A stretch of DNA of 50,212 nucleotides from Ruminococcaceae bacterium OttesenSCG-928-L11 (GCA_030265885.1 JAJDGX010000002.1:1-50212); one strand, 5' to 3'. Numbered from the stretch's first letter, positions 15,235 through 24,599 are shown. The notes: a model not told the origin generated them from the sequence alone. Numbers and translations are program-made.

Positions 15235-16581
15235 ATGAACAATTCACTTACACAGGGCAAGGTCAGCTCCATCCTCGTCAAGTTCGCCATGCCCTTTATC
15301 ATCGCCAATCTGCTGCAATCTATGTATGGTGCCGCCGATTTGTTTGTTGTCGGCCAATACTCCAATTCTGCCGCTGTGTCCGGTGTTGCCATCGGCAGCC
15401 AGGTCATGCAGACAATCACAGCCATTATTCAGGGGATTTCCCTGGGCAGCACCGTGCTGATTGCCCAAAGCATCGGCAGCGGCAACCACAACAAAGCCGC
15501 CAAGGGAATTGGCACCTCCGCGGTGGCATTTGCCGTGCTGGCGGTGCTCATCGCCGTCGCGATGTTCTTTTGCATCGATTTATCGATCAACCTGATGCAA
15601 ACACCGGTGGAGGCCCTGGAGGAAACCCGAAACTACATATTCATCTGTACCTGTGGCATACCGTTTATTGTCGGCTATAACGTGGTCAGCAGCATTTTCC
15701 GGGGCTTGGGCGACTCCACCACCCCGGTGGTATTTATCGCCATAGCCGCCTTTGTCAATATCGTCACCGACTTTGTGCTGGTGGGCCAGTTCCATATGAG
15801 CGCCTCCGGTGCCGCCATTGCGACGGTTGCCGCCCAGGCAATCAGCTTCATCGCCAGCCTGATTTATATGGCAAAAAAGGGCTTTGCGTTCCCTGTCCGG
15901 CGCAGCGATTTTCGCATTGACAAGGAATCTCTGCTCTATATCCTCAAGGTAGGCGTACCCGTCGCCCTGCAGAATTCTCTGGTCAACATTTCCTTCCTGG
16001 TGATAACCGCCATCATCAACACCATGGGGCTGATTGCCTCCGCCGCTGTGGGTGTGGTAGAGAAGCTGATGGGCTTTATGATGCTTCCGGCCTCCTCCTT
16101 TTCCTCCGCTGTCGCGACGATTACAGCGCAAAACATCGGTGCCGGCAAGCCGGAGCGGGCCTCCAAAAGTCTGCAATTCGGCATCCTGTTCAGCCTGGTA
16201 TGGGGTGTGCTGATTTGCGTGTACTCCAATCTGCTGCCCGAAACCCTCACCGGCCTGTTTTCAAAGGACGCCGCCGTAGTCACAGCCGCCGCCGATTACC
16301 TGCGAATCTACTCCTTCGACTGCATCCTGGTGGCCTTTGTGTTTTGCCTGAATTCCTACTTTACCGGCTGCGGCAACTCCGTGCTGCCCATGGTTCACAG
16401 CCTCATCTCCACCTTCCTTGTCCGCATTCCCATGTCCTATGTGCTGAGCCGGATGGAGGGGGCAGGCCTCTTTGAAATTGGCTTTGCGGCACCGCTGGCC
16501 TCCCTGTTTTCACTGATTATCTGCCTGTTCTACTTTATCTACAAAAAGAAACGCGGCAATCCCATTGTAGAAAGTGAATAA
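15235..16581 (+). CDS. MATE family efflux transporter
   Basis: 448 residues with about 12 membrane segments. It exports cationic or drug-like compounds using an ion gradient. The N-terminal LVKFAMPFIIANLLQSMYGAADLFVVGQY and the repeat-like C-lobe LKVGVPVALQNSLVNISFLVITAIINTMG are typical of the MATE/DinF group. The start is the ATG at 15235, after TGAGG in the edge of the repeat; in-frame codons upstream translate the repeat itself and are not expected to be used. The leader terminator and repeat upstream suggest control of readthrough or translation. The substrate is unknown. Confidence 0.92.
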   Translation: MNNSLTQGKVSSILVKFAMPFIIANLLQSMYGAADLFVVGQYSNSAAVSGVAIGSQVMQTITAIIQGISLGSTVLIAQSIGSGNHNKAAKGIGTSAVAFAVLAVLIAVAMFFCIDLSINLMQTPVEALEETRNYIFICTCGIPFIVGYNVVSSIFRGLGDSTTPVVFIAIAAFVNIVTDFVLVGQFHMSASGAAIATVAAQAISFIASLIYMAKKGFAFPVRRSDFRIDKESLLYILKVGVPVALQNSLVNISFLVITAIINTMGLIASAAVGVVEKLMGFMMLPASSFSSAVATITAQNIGAGKPERASKSLQFGILFSLVWGVLICVYSNLLPETLTGLFSKDAAVVTAAADYLRIYSFDCILVAFVFCLNSYFTGCGNSVLPMVHSLISTFLVRIPMSYVLSRMEGAGLFEIGFAAPLASLFSLIICLFYFIYKKKRGNPIVESE

Positions 16582-16596
16582 CGGCCTTTCACGCCA

Positions 16597-16633
16597 AAAG
16601 CGACCGGGTGATTTCGAATCACCCGGTCGCTTT
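16597..16633. terminator. Bidirectional terminator between MATE and F420-ligase-like genes
   Basis: AAAGCGACCGGGTGAT pairs perfectly with ATCACCCGGTCGCTTT across TTCGA. It lies 16 bases after the MATE stop and 23 bases past the converging gene's stop. Confidence 0.8.
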
Positions 16634-16655
16634 GCATTGTATTTATCCGCCACCC

Positions 16656-17846
16656 TTATTCGGAGGCGTAGTTGGTAAAGTAGCCCTTAATCAGCACAAC
16701 AGGTGTTCCCCTGTCGCCGCTGCCGCTGACCAGATCGCTGAGACTGCCAATCAGGTCTGTATACTGCCTGGGAGTGGTGCCCTGAGACGCCATTTCTCCC
16801 ACCAAATCGCTGTCCTTGTTGCGAATTTTAGCCTGAATGGCATCACCCAACTCGGCACCCGTCAGGTTGGACAACTCATTGTCTGCGAAGTATTTGATTT
16901 TGATTTCGTTGGGTGTTCCGCTGAGCCCCGAGGTAAAAGCCGGGGATACCACCGGATCGGCCAGTTCCCAGATGCCTCCCACCGGATCCTTGAAGCAGCC
17001 GTCTCCATATATCATAACCTCAACGGATTTGCCCAGTTTTTCCTGAAACAGCTGCTTCAGGGAGGTGATGACCTCCATGGAATCCGCTTTGCTGGGGAAC
17101 AGCTTGACCTTGTCCTCGGTGGCCATATTGGAGCCCAACAGGCCGTATTCGGCGTTGAATCCGCTGCCGTCCACAGGGGCTGTCAGGATGTCCTCCAGAC
17201 CATATACGGTCTGTGCGCCGGCATTTGCCAGCAGCCGCTTTGTCCGCTTGCGGGTGTGAATGTCGCAGTTCAGCACGTTCTTGGTGAAATTCAAAATATA
17301 GGTGGGGTCGTTGGAGATGACCGTCTCGATGTGATCCCCAAAGCTTTTGTACAGCTGGATGTAGTCGACGCCGGTAAACCGATGCTTTGTGTCGTGGCCG
17401 AAGGTGGCCCGAAACTCCGCCTCGCTGGCAAAGCTGTCGCTATAGGGGTTCACGTTTTTCTCCAGCACCGCATCCTCGGAGATCAGCTTGTTCCCCACCT
17501 CATCGCTGGGGTAGGACAACTGCACATACAGCTTGTCGCAGGCCATGGCAATCGCCTTGAGCAGAATGGAAAAGCGGTTGCGGCTCAGGATGGGAAACAC
17601 GATTCCCAGATCCTTCCCGCCGAACTTGCGGCGGATATCCGCAGCAATCTGCTCGCAGGAGGCATAGTTGTTGTAGCACCGCGCCACTACCGACTCGGTG
17701 ATGCAGATGATATCGTTGTCGTCAATGGAAAAGCCCTCTTCGGCCGACGCTGTGATCAATGTATTGTAAATCTCATTGGCCAGATCGTCCCCCGCCTTGA
17801 AGATGGGGCACACAATCCCCCGCGCCGTTACTCCCGTATATCTCAT
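16656..17846 (-). CDS. Coenzyme F420-0:L-glutamate ligase-like protein
   Basis: 396 residues. The start MRYTGVTARGIVCPIFKAGD and DNDIICITESVVARCYNNY match the F420-0:gamma-glutamyl ligase family (CofE-like, PF01996), which adds glutamate to F420-0 in methanogens and actinobacteria. Many Clostridia carry this longer form although they are not known to make F420, so the real substrate is unknown. The start is the ATG after TGGAGG, which lies in the edge of a dispersed repeat; in-frame codons further upstream only translate the repeat. No other F420 gene is present in the window. Confidence 0.75.
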   Translation of the reverse strand: MRYTGVTARGIVCPIFKAGDDLANEIYNTLITASAEEGFSIDDNDIICITESVVARCYNNYASCEQIAADIRRKFGGKDLGIVFPILSRNRFSILLKAIAMACDKLYVQLSYPSDEVGNKLISEDAVLEKNVNPYSDSFASEAEFRATFGHDTKHRFTGVDYIQLYKSFGDHIETVISNDPTYILNFTKNVLNCDIHTRKRTKRLLANAGAQTVYGLEDILTAPVDGSGFNAEYGLLGSNMATEDKVKLFPSKADSMEVITSLKQLFQEKLGKSVEVMIYGDGCFKDPVGGIWELADPVVSPAFTSGLSGTPNEIKIKYFADNELSNLTGAELGDAIQAKIRNKDSDLVGEMASQGTTPRQYTDLIGSLSDLVSGSGDRGTPVVLIKGYFTNYASE

Positions 17847-17848
17847 AC

Positions 17849-18226
17849 AACCTCCATTCCTGCCAAGGCTATAAAAGCAAATGTAACAGCCGCACCCCAC
17901 GCCTTGGCAGGTTGGACTCCGCGAAGCGGAGCCGAGGCGACAGCCGAGGGGTGCCGCGTGCATCGCACGCTCCCCTCCATTCCTGCCAAGGCAATAAAGG
18001 CAAGTGTTATAGCCGCACCCTACGCCTTGGCAGGTTGGACTCCGCGAAGTGGAGCCGAGGCGACAGCCGAGGGGTGCCGCGCGCATCGCACGCTCCCCTC
18101 CATTCCTGCCAAGGCTATAAAAGCAAATGTAACAGCCGCACCCCACGCCTTGGCAGGTTGGACTCCGCGAAGCGGAGCCGAGGCGACAGCCGAGGGGGGG
18201 GGCCGCGTGCATTGCACGCTCCCCTC
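17849..18226 (-). repeat. Dispersed structured repeat, version B, three tandem units
   Basis: Three copies with a 123-bp period (CCATTCCTGCC at 17854, 17977 and 18100; the last has a longer G-run). Read toward the downstream gene, each copy has GCGTGC/GCACGC, the conserved CTCGGCTGTCGCCTCG, a hairpin CTCCGC/GCGGAG, and a long-range stem CCTGCCAAGG with CCTTGGCAGG. The proximal stem ends 12 bases before the ATG at 17846, and the intervening bases carry GGAGG. It aligns with version A over its whole length, with paired changes in two stems. Confidence 0.88.
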
Positions 18227-18327
18227 TATGAGGGTATCCCGCGATGCTTCGCGCCCCCATCTCATTTATTCCGGGAATAAGTATAGCACAATTTGGCAGA
18301 GAATGCTACAAAAGTCATCCTGCATTC

Positions 18328-19458
18328 TTAATTTCCCTTAATTTCCGCCTCCGCCACCACTCGCCGAATCACGACGCTGCGCATGCTTTTGTCGCTGTAC
18401 AGGTCTAGAATTTCACCGGTATCCAGCGCCCGAACCACTGGCCGGAAGGTGTTGCTGTTGTTCAAAACGACACCGATTTTGTCGTTGCTCAGCTCCACAT
18501 AGCTGGCCACCGGGTACAGCTCCACCTTCTTGACAAAGGCCTGCACCACGTCGTAGTCAAAGCTGGTGTCGATGCCGCCCATGATGTACTCCACTGCCTC
18601 GCTGGGCTGCATCGGCATTCGGTATGGCCGGTTGGAGGTCAGCGCGTCATACACATCGGCCACCGAAATGATTTTAGCCCACAGGTGGATGTGATTTCCC
18701 GCCTCCTTATTGGGGTATCCGGAGCCATCCATCTTCTCGTGATGGCTGAGAACCCCCGCGCAGATATTCTCATCCCCTATCATCGTCTTGAGCAGATATT
18801 CATAGCCCTCCGGGGAGTGGGTTTTGATGATATCAAATTCCTCGTTGCTCAGCTTGGAGGTCTTGTTGATGATTTCAATCGGCACCGCCGTTTTGCCAAT
18901 GTCGTGGAGAATGGCGCTGGTGCCAAGGGCCCGCAGTTCCTCCCTGCCCAAATTCAGATACTGCCCCACAGCAATCGACAGCACCGCCACACTCAGGGAG
19001 TGATGGTACGTGTAATCGTCGTAGCTTTTCAGGTTGTTGATGTTGACCACCGTGTTGGCGTTGCTGGTCAGGGAATCCACCAGCCGATCCACCACACTGT
19101 CCAGTTGGCGGATGATGCGGGCAGAGGAGTGAATGTCCTCCGGGTTGATGCGAATGCTCTCAAACAGTCCCTTGACATCCCCCACCGCGGTATTCCGCAG
19201 TTCTGTCGTTATAATCGGCTTTGGCTTCGGCACGTAGATTTGCCTCTGGGTCGATTGCCGCATTCGCTCAAAGCGCTGCTTTGTCAGCACGTCGTCGATA
19301 TATACAAACTTGATGTTGTACCGCATCAGCTCAGAAATCATGAAATCCGTCAGTGCCGTGTGCTTTACTACCAACGGTATTCCGTTTTCGCTGTCACGGT
19401 AAATGTCCTGAGCCGTCACCATTCCGCGCTGTACATTGTCAATGAACACCATTCTCAT
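18328..19458 (-). CDS. HD-GYP domain protein (c-di-GMP phosphodiesterase-like)
   Basis: 376 residues. An N-terminal region of about 130 residues without a recognised domain precedes the HD-GYP domain. It has HDIGKTAVP (His185-Asp186) and HHEKMDGSGYP (239-249), the metal site and GYP-type motif of c-di-GMP phosphodiesterases, and ISVADVYDALTSNRPYR. A C-terminal beta-rich extension of about 70 residues follows. It is cytosolic, with no membrane segment. It lies just downstream of the hybrid kinase on the same strand but has its own promoter candidate, and a strong terminator separates the two. Confidence 0.88.
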   Translation of the reverse strand: MRMVFIDNVQRGMVTAQDIYRDSENGIPLVVKHTALTDFMISELMRYNIKFVYIDDVLTKQRFERMRQSTQRQIYVPKPKPIITTELRNTAVGDVKGLFESIRINPEDIHSSARIIRQLDSVVDRLVDSLTSNANTVVNINNLKSYDDYTYHHSLSVAVLSIAVGQYLNLGREELRALGTSAILHDIGKTAVPIEIINKTSKLSNEEFDIIKTHSPEGYEYLLKTMIGDENICAGVLSHHEKMDGSGYPNKEAGNHIHLWAKIISVADVYDALTSNRPYRMPMQPSEAVEYIMGGIDTSFDYDVVQAFVKKVELYPVASYVELSNDKIGVVLNNSNTFRPVVRALDTGEILDLYSDKSMRSVVIRRVVAEAEIKGN

Positions 19459-19538
19459 ACCAATCCCTCATTGTCCACAATTGATATTGCCGCGAAAGGC
19501 CGACATGGCCGTCCTGTTATCGCCCCTGTCTCCCTTCA

Positions 19539-19547
19539 ATTATACCA
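19539..19547 (-). promoter_or_regulatory. Extended -10 promoter for the HD-GYP gene
   Basis: On the minus strand TGG precedes TATAAT, about 80 bases upstream of the HD-GYP start and after the kinase terminator. The -35 position is weak, as is common with extended -10 promoters. Confidence 0.5.
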
Positions 19548-19604
19548 TCTGCCGGCTGCCAAATCCATCTCTTTCCACAATCTGACAGTTCGCAGGCGCA
19601 AAAG

Positions 19605-19648
19605 CACCCGGCCCCGCCATCGATGTGCTTCGATGGCGGGGCCGGGTG
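19605..19648 (-). terminator. Strong terminator after the hybrid kinase
   Basis: A perfect 19-bp stem, CACCCGGCCCCGCCATCGA with its complement, and a 6-base loop, followed on the minus strand by CTTTTG. It lies 21 bases past the kinase stop. Confidence 0.85.
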
Positions 19649-19669
19649 TGATTTTGTTGTCGGGTGATT

Positions 19670-22318
19670 CTATTTCAGGTACTGCTCCAGCATTTCCATG
19701 GTCTGGGTATAATCCAGGGGCTTGCCGATGTGGTTGTTCATCCCGCTTTCCAGATAGGTTTCCACATCATCTGTAAAAACGTTGGCCGTCAGTGCGATGA
19801 TGGGCGTTTTTGTATCGATTTGCCGAATCATCCGCGTGGCCTCCACGCCATCGACCTCCGGCATTTGTATATCCATCAAAATCAAATCGTATTGCCCCGG
19901 ATTGGCGGCGAACATTTCATAGGCCTCTCTGCCGTTGGCGGCGCAGTCAATCCCGATGTGGGTCTCCTCCAGCATGGCGATGACAATTTCCCGGTTGATT
20001 GCGATGTCCTCGGCCAGCAGGAGCCGCTTACCGGTATAGTCCACCGGGCTGTCCGCCTGCTCGGCGGCGTTCTCCGTCGGGTTCGGACTTTCCTTTTTCT
20101 CCGCCGCATCCTGCTCCAGCTTGACGGTAAAGAAGAAGGTAGAGCCCTTGTCCGGCTCGGATTCGACCCAGATTTCTCCATCCATCAGCCCGACAATGCG
20201 CTTGGACAGCGCAAGCCCCAGACCGGTGCCGCCAAAGCTGCGGGAGGTGCTGTTGTCGGCCTGCTCAAACATGCGGAACAATTTTGCCTGCTGCTCCCCG
20301 CTGATGCCGATTCCCGTATCCGAGACCTCAACCTGCAGAGTGACGCCATTGCCTGCCTTTTCCTTGACAAAGGCCCGCAGGCCAATCTCGCCTCGCTCCC
20401 CGGTAAATTTCACCGCGTTGGACAGCAGATTGATAAGCACCTGAGACAGACGAACATCGTCGCCCACAAGGGTCTCCGGGATGTTCTCGTCGATCTCCGT
20501 GGTCAGGGTCTGCGCCTTTTCCTTCAGCTGAACGCGAATCAGATCCCCTGCCTCCTCCGCCACACGGGCAAAAGAAAACCGCACCGGTGAGAGTTCCAGC
20601 TTGTTGGCCTCCATCTTGGACATGTCCAGAATGTCGTTTATCAGGGACAAAAGATGGGCAGACGCCTCCTTGATTTTCTGGAAGGCATCGTCCTTTTTGT
20701 CCGGCTCCTTCGCCTTTTGGCCGATGGCGGTCATCCCCACTATGGCGTTCAGCGGTGTCCGCATCTCGTGGCTCATATTGGACAGGAAGATGGACTTCGC
20801 CCGGTTGGATGCCTCGGCTTGATCCCGGGCCTCCACCAGCATTCCGTTCAGTTCACCCAGATTCTCGTTTTTCCGCTCCAGTTCCTCCGAGTTCTGTGTC
20901 AGCTTATTGATAAGGTCGTTGATCTTCTCCGCCATCGTGCGGAACGCGGTGGAGAGAATGCCAATCTCATCGCCGTTTTTGGTCTGGGGAATATCCACAT
21001 GAAAGTTCCCCTCACCCACCTGCTTGGCAGCTTCCGCCAGACTGAGGATGGGCTTTGTCAGGTTGCGGGTAACAACATACAGCACCAAGGCAATGAGGAT
21101 GATTCCCACAAGGGATACCAGGATAACATAGTTCCGGATGTTGTTGGATTTCTGCAGCACCTTCGACATCGGCACATTTACCGCCACCGACCAGGGATTG
21201 GTGGCCTCGCTGAACTGAATGGGCGTGTACACCTTGTAATATCCGTTTTCCGTGACGGTAAAGGATTCCCCGTTTGCGATGGCCCGGGCAGCCTGTTCCG
21301 CCGTTTGCAGCCTGTTCCCATCCAGCTGGAGCAGTGCCTTGGCCATGCCGTCGGTCATCTGTGTCAAATCCAAATGGACGCTGTTGTGGTTTGCCGCGTA
21401 GGCGGCAAGATTTTGGGCAAAGGCCTCTGCCCGGCTGCGCTCCTCCGCCTGTGCCGCTTCATCCATTTCCCCGGAAAAATCCGATTGGGCGTAGTCGTTG
21501 GCAATCGCCAGCGCCTTCCGCGCCAGAGAGGGCTCAGTCGTCAGCATGGCGTGCGCCGATATGGCGTGTACGCTTTGGTTGAAGTATTCATCCTCGGGAT
21601 GGGCCACCACAAGACCGGAGTTGGAGTAAATCTCCGTATACTCATCCAGGCCGCTTACATTGACGTGGGACACCATTTCCTGCAGGCTGTCCAGCGCCAT
21701 GTCGGACGAGACAATCCCGATAAACTCGCCGTCTATCAATATGGGAAACACCAGGCTGGTCATCAGCACCGACGTCCCCTGCACCTCATAGAAAAAGGGG
21801 TCGGTGATGTATTCCGTGCCCGAATCCCTGGCGCCGGCATACCAGACATCTCCGTCAAAATCCTCCAGAGGTTCCACGTCGATTTCCCCGTTTTGCAGGC
21901 TCCAATAGGGCGCATACCGCCCCGATTCGCCGTAAAGCGGATACTGACCGGCGTACACGGCGTCCTTGCCGTCCAGCTTGTCCGGTTCAAAGGCAACGCA
22001 AAACGAGATGATGTATTCCTTTTGCCGCAGGGAATTCTGCAGGATGGCGTTCAGCGTATCCCGGTCGGCCTCGCCCCGTTCGATCAGCGTTTTAAACACC
22101 GTCATCAGCGATTCCGATGTGACCCGCGCCGCCTGCAGCTCCGAGCGTATCTCGTAGCTGTACTTGGCCGACATTTCATCCGCCAGTGAAAAGGCATCCA
22201 CTCTGGCCATCTCGATGCTTCGATAGGATACGATTGCGCTTACAATGCTGAATGTGATGATAACCACCACGGTTATCAGGGCAAACAGCTTCATTCTCAA
22301 GCTCATTTTTTTCAACAC
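19670..22318 (-). CDS. Membrane hybrid sensor histidine kinase
   Basis: 882 residues. Order: membrane segment at about 11-30; a large extracellular dCache-type sensor (about 45-385, with YWSLQNGEIDVEP and FPILIDGEFIGIVSSDM); a second membrane segment at about 397-417; HAMP (about 418-470); a coiled linker; HisKA with His517 in SNMSHEMRTPLN; HATPase with DVRLSQVLINLLSNAVKF, DTGIGIS and GTGLGLAL; and a receiver domain with Asp816 in LILMDIQMPEVDG, acidic Glu770/Asp771 and Lys866. GTG is the start, 7 bases after GGGAGG. The dCache fold suggests a small extracellular ligand. No separate response regulator is adjacent, so output may be through another protein. Confidence 0.93.
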   Translation of the reverse strand: MLKKMSLRMKLFALITVVVIITFSIVSAIVSYRSIEMARVDAFSLADEMSAKYSYEIRSELQAARVTSESLMTVFKTLIERGEADRDTLNAILQNSLRQKEYIISFCVAFEPDKLDGKDAVYAGQYPLYGESGRYAPYWSLQNGEIDVEPLEDFDGDVWYAGARDSGTEYITDPFFYEVQGTSVLMTSLVFPILIDGEFIGIVSSDMALDSLQEMVSHVNVSGLDEYTEIYSNSGLVVAHPEDEYFNQSVHAISAHAMLTTEPSLARKALAIANDYAQSDFSGEMDEAAQAEERSRAEAFAQNLAAYAANHNSVHLDLTQMTDGMAKALLQLDGNRLQTAEQAARAIANGESFTVTENGYYKVYTPIQFSEATNPWSVAVNVPMSKVLQKSNNIRNYVILVSLVGIILIALVLYVVTRNLTKPILSLAEAAKQVGEGNFHVDIPQTKNGDEIGILSTAFRTMAEKINDLINKLTQNSEELERKNENLGELNGMLVEARDQAEASNRAKSIFLSNMSHEMRTPLNAIVGMTAIGQKAKEPDKKDDAFQKIKEASAHLLSLINDILDMSKMEANKLELSPVRFSFARVAEEAGDLIRVQLKEKAQTLTTEIDENIPETLVGDDVRLSQVLINLLSNAVKFTGERGEIGLRAFVKEKAGNGVTLQVEVSDTGIGISGEQQAKLFRMFEQADNSTSRSFGGTGLGLALSKRIVGLMDGEIWVESEPDKGSTFFFTVKLEQDAAEKKESPNPTENAAEQADSPVDYTGKRLLLAEDIAINREIVIAMLEETHIGIDCAANGREAYEMFAANPGQYDLILMDIQMPEVDGVEATRMIRQIDTKTPIIALTANVFTDDVETYLESGMNNHIGKPLDYTQTMEMLEQYLK

Positions 22319-22610
22319 GGAGATTCCTCCCAGCCCATACTCTACTACTATAATGCTGCAATCACAGCCAAGTATCCCGATATTCCGGCGAAACAGGCAA
22401 CGGCCTTTCCCTTGTGCAATTCTATCATGCCGCAGCTATTATAACACATTTTTCCAGCGCGGGAAAGTTAAATTTAAAATCCGTCTCCAAAACACCCACA
22501 CCACAGATTTTTTCAACGAGCCTCTCCACGCCAACCGGCGCAGGGGCATCCGGAATCTTCACCCCGGCTGACCCGAAGCGAAGTGGCCATACTGGCAGGC
22601 GCAATGTGTC

Positions 22611-22711
22611 GCCACACGGGAAATCCCCGATTTTCGAGAAGGTGAATTCTTACATTTTTCTTTTTTTCGCAGTACAATCGCCACATTGCCACACGGATAT
22701 CCCCCATTTCA
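22611..22711 (+). promoter_or_regulatory. Promoter flanked by two direct repeats, before the sugar-type permease
   Basis: TTACAT (22650-22655), a 17-base spacer and TACAAT (22673-22678) form a promoter pointing to the permease. Two similar segments flank it: GCCACACGG followed by a near-identical ATCCCC..ATTT, at 22611-22634 and 22688-22711. The pair resembles repressor or activator half-sites around a regulated promoter. The rest of the 470-base gap between the divergent kinase and permease shows nothing else I can identify. Confidence 0.45.
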
Positions 22712-22789
22712 CCGCCGGGATGAAAGAAACGACCTGTTTACTTAGCACAAATAATCCATATATTATTGAATGAAAGAGGTGAATATGCT

Positions 22790-23710
22790 GTGAAAAAAAT
22801 AAGAGACAACCACCTGATGCGACGCATATTGGTCAACTGGCAGCTGTACTTATTTGTGCTGCCGGCTGTTCTGTACTTTTTGCTGTTCCACATTCTCCCA
22901 CTGTTCGGGCTGCAGATTGCGTTCCGGGATTACCGACCGGCCCGCGGCTTCTTTGACAGCACATGGGTCGGGCTGAAGCACTTCACCCGATTTTTCAACT
23001 CCTACTACTTTGTCACCGTAATGCGCAATACGCTGACAATCACAATCCTCACGCTTATAATGGGCTTCCCCCTGCCGATTCTGCTGGCCCTGCTGCTCAA
23101 CGAGCTGCCCGGAAAACGGTTCAGCAAGGTGATTCAAACCGTCTCCTTCGCGCCGCATTTCATATCCGTGGTGGTCTTGTGCGGCATCATCATACTCTTT
23201 CTGAATCCCAGCACGGGAATGCTCAACCATCTGCTGCGCCTTCTGGGAATGGAGCCTGTCAATTTTCTTGGGCGACCGGAGTTGTACAAATGGGTTCATG
23301 TCATTTCCGGGGTCTGGCAGGAGACAGGCTGGGCATCCGTCATCTATTTTGCGGCCCTGGCAGGGGTTGATCTGTCCCTGCACGAGGCCGCCCGAATCGA
23401 CGGAGCCAACAAGTTCCAGCGGATGGTTCACATCAATTTTCCTGTGCTGGTGCCCATCATCGTGGTTCTTTTGATTATGCGGTGCGGCTCGCTGCTTTCC
23501 GTCGGCTACGAAAAGGTCTATCTGCTGCAAAACGACATGAACGTAAGCGCGTCGGAGGTCATCTCCACCTATGTTTACAAGGCTGGTCTGATTAACAACG
23601 ACTACAGCTTTTCCACCGCGGTGGGCCTTTTCAACTCGGTGATCAACTGCATCATGCTCGTCCTCGTCAACGGCATATCCCGCAAATTCAACGAATCCAG
23701 TCTGTGGTAA
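22790..23710 (+). CDS. ABC transporter permease, LplB type (CUT1 sugar uptake)
   Basis: 306 residues with six membrane segments. The EAA loop EAARIDGANKFQRMVHINFP docks the ATPase. The opening NWQLYLFVLPAVLYFLLFHILPLFGLQIAFRDY is typical of LplB/YtcP permeases that carry oligosaccharides or rhamnose-type sugars with a lipoprotein binding protein. The start is GTG at 22790, 9 bases after AGAGGTG. The gene is intact, but its partner permease is broken and no binding protein is present, so the transporter is probably not working in this strain. Confidence 0.9.
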   Translation: MKKIRDNHLMRRILVNWQLYLFVLPAVLYFLLFHILPLFGLQIAFRDYRPARGFFDSTWVGLKHFTRFFNSYYFVTVMRNTLTITILTLIMGFPLPILLALLLNELPGKRFSKVIQTVSFAPHFISVVVLCGIIILFLNPSTGMLNHLLRLLGMEPVNFLGRPELYKWVHVISGVWQETGWASVIYFAALAGVDLSLHEAARIDGANKFQRMVHINFPVLVPIIVVLLIMRCGSLLSVGYEKVYLLQNDMNVSASEVISTYVYKAGLINNDYSFSTAVGLFNSVINCIMLVLVNGISRKFNESSLW

Positions 23711-23724
23711 GGAAGGGGAAGAAA

Positions 23725-24599
23725 ATGGAACACACAGCCACCCGCGCACAGTCCGTCCGCAAGAAAAAAGCGGACAGAGGCGACCTCATCTTCAACATCG
23801 TCAACATCGTTGTAATGTCCATATTGCTGGTTTTGTAGATCTACCCGCTGCTGTATATTTTAAGCGCCTCTTTCAGCGAGCCGACCTATGTCAACGCCGG
23901 TGAAATGTGGCTGCTTCCCAAGGGCTTTACCTGCGAGGGGTATGAGCGCCTGTTCCAATACAAGGAAATCTGGCGCGGCTACCGCAACACCATCTTATAT
24001 ACCGTGGGCGGCACTGCAATCAATCTGATCGTCACGCTGCCCTGCGCCTATGCCCTGTCGCGGAAGGATTTCGTGGGGCGCTCGGTGTTGAGCATGCTCT
24101 TTATGTTTACCATGTTTTTTTCCGGCGGCCTGATTCCCACCTACCTTGTCGTGATGAATCTCGGCCTGCGGGATACGCCGTTTGTCTTGCTGGTGCTGGG
24201 CGCGACCTCGGCCTACAACATATTTGTCTCCCGCACGTTTTTCGCAACGACCATCCCCGAGGAACTGCAGGAAGCCGCGCGAATTGACGGCTGCACAAAC
24301 TGGAAGCTGTTCATCCGCATTGTCATGCCGCTTTCGGCACCGATTGTCGCCGTTATGGCTCTGTTTTTCGGCGTCGGTCACTGGAACTCCTACTTCAACG
24401 CCATGATTTACCTGAAGGACAGGGCCCTCTACCCGCTCCAGCTGATTTTGCGGGAAATCCTGATACAGAGCAACGTAGCGGCGGAGATGGCCATGGTAGA
24501 TATCGACGTAGCGGAAACCCTTGCGGCAAAAGCCCGCATCTCCGGGCTCATCAAATACACCTCTATCATCGTCTCAACAGCACCGATGCTGGTGTTATA
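23725..24599 (+). pseudogene. ABC transporter permease, LplC type, broken by TAG and 3' truncation
   Basis: The reading frame starts at ATG 23725 behind GGAAGGGGAAG. After MSILLVL, codon 38 is TAG (23836-23838) where the family normally continues into the first membrane segment (IYPLLYILSASFSEPTYVNAG follows in the same frame). The remainder reads as a CUT1 permease with a complete EAA loop (EELQEAARIDGCTNWKLFIR). It stops matching after STAPMLVLY at 24599, where homologs have about 20 further residues. TAG could come from CAG or another single change. Two independent lesions make function unlikely; no translation restart with a ribosome site is evident before the first membrane segment. Confidence 0.85.

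Noticed and set aside
17849-18226. CRISPR array
   Set aside because: The repeated unit is the whole 123 bp with no unique spacers, so it is a tandem repeat.
16608-18341. Plus-strand open frame of about 577 codons opposite the F420-ligase-like gene
   Set aside because: It runs through the tandem repeat and the antisense of a recognised gene, with no ribosome site.
20654-22189. Plus-strand open frame of about 511 codons opposite the histidine kinase
   Set aside because: It is antisense to an intact kinase with every catalytic motif and has no initiation signals.
23836-23838. Recoded TAG (read-through or pyrrolysine) in the permease
   Set aside because: There is no sign of recoding machinery, and the same gene is also truncated at its 3' end, so decay is the simpler reading.
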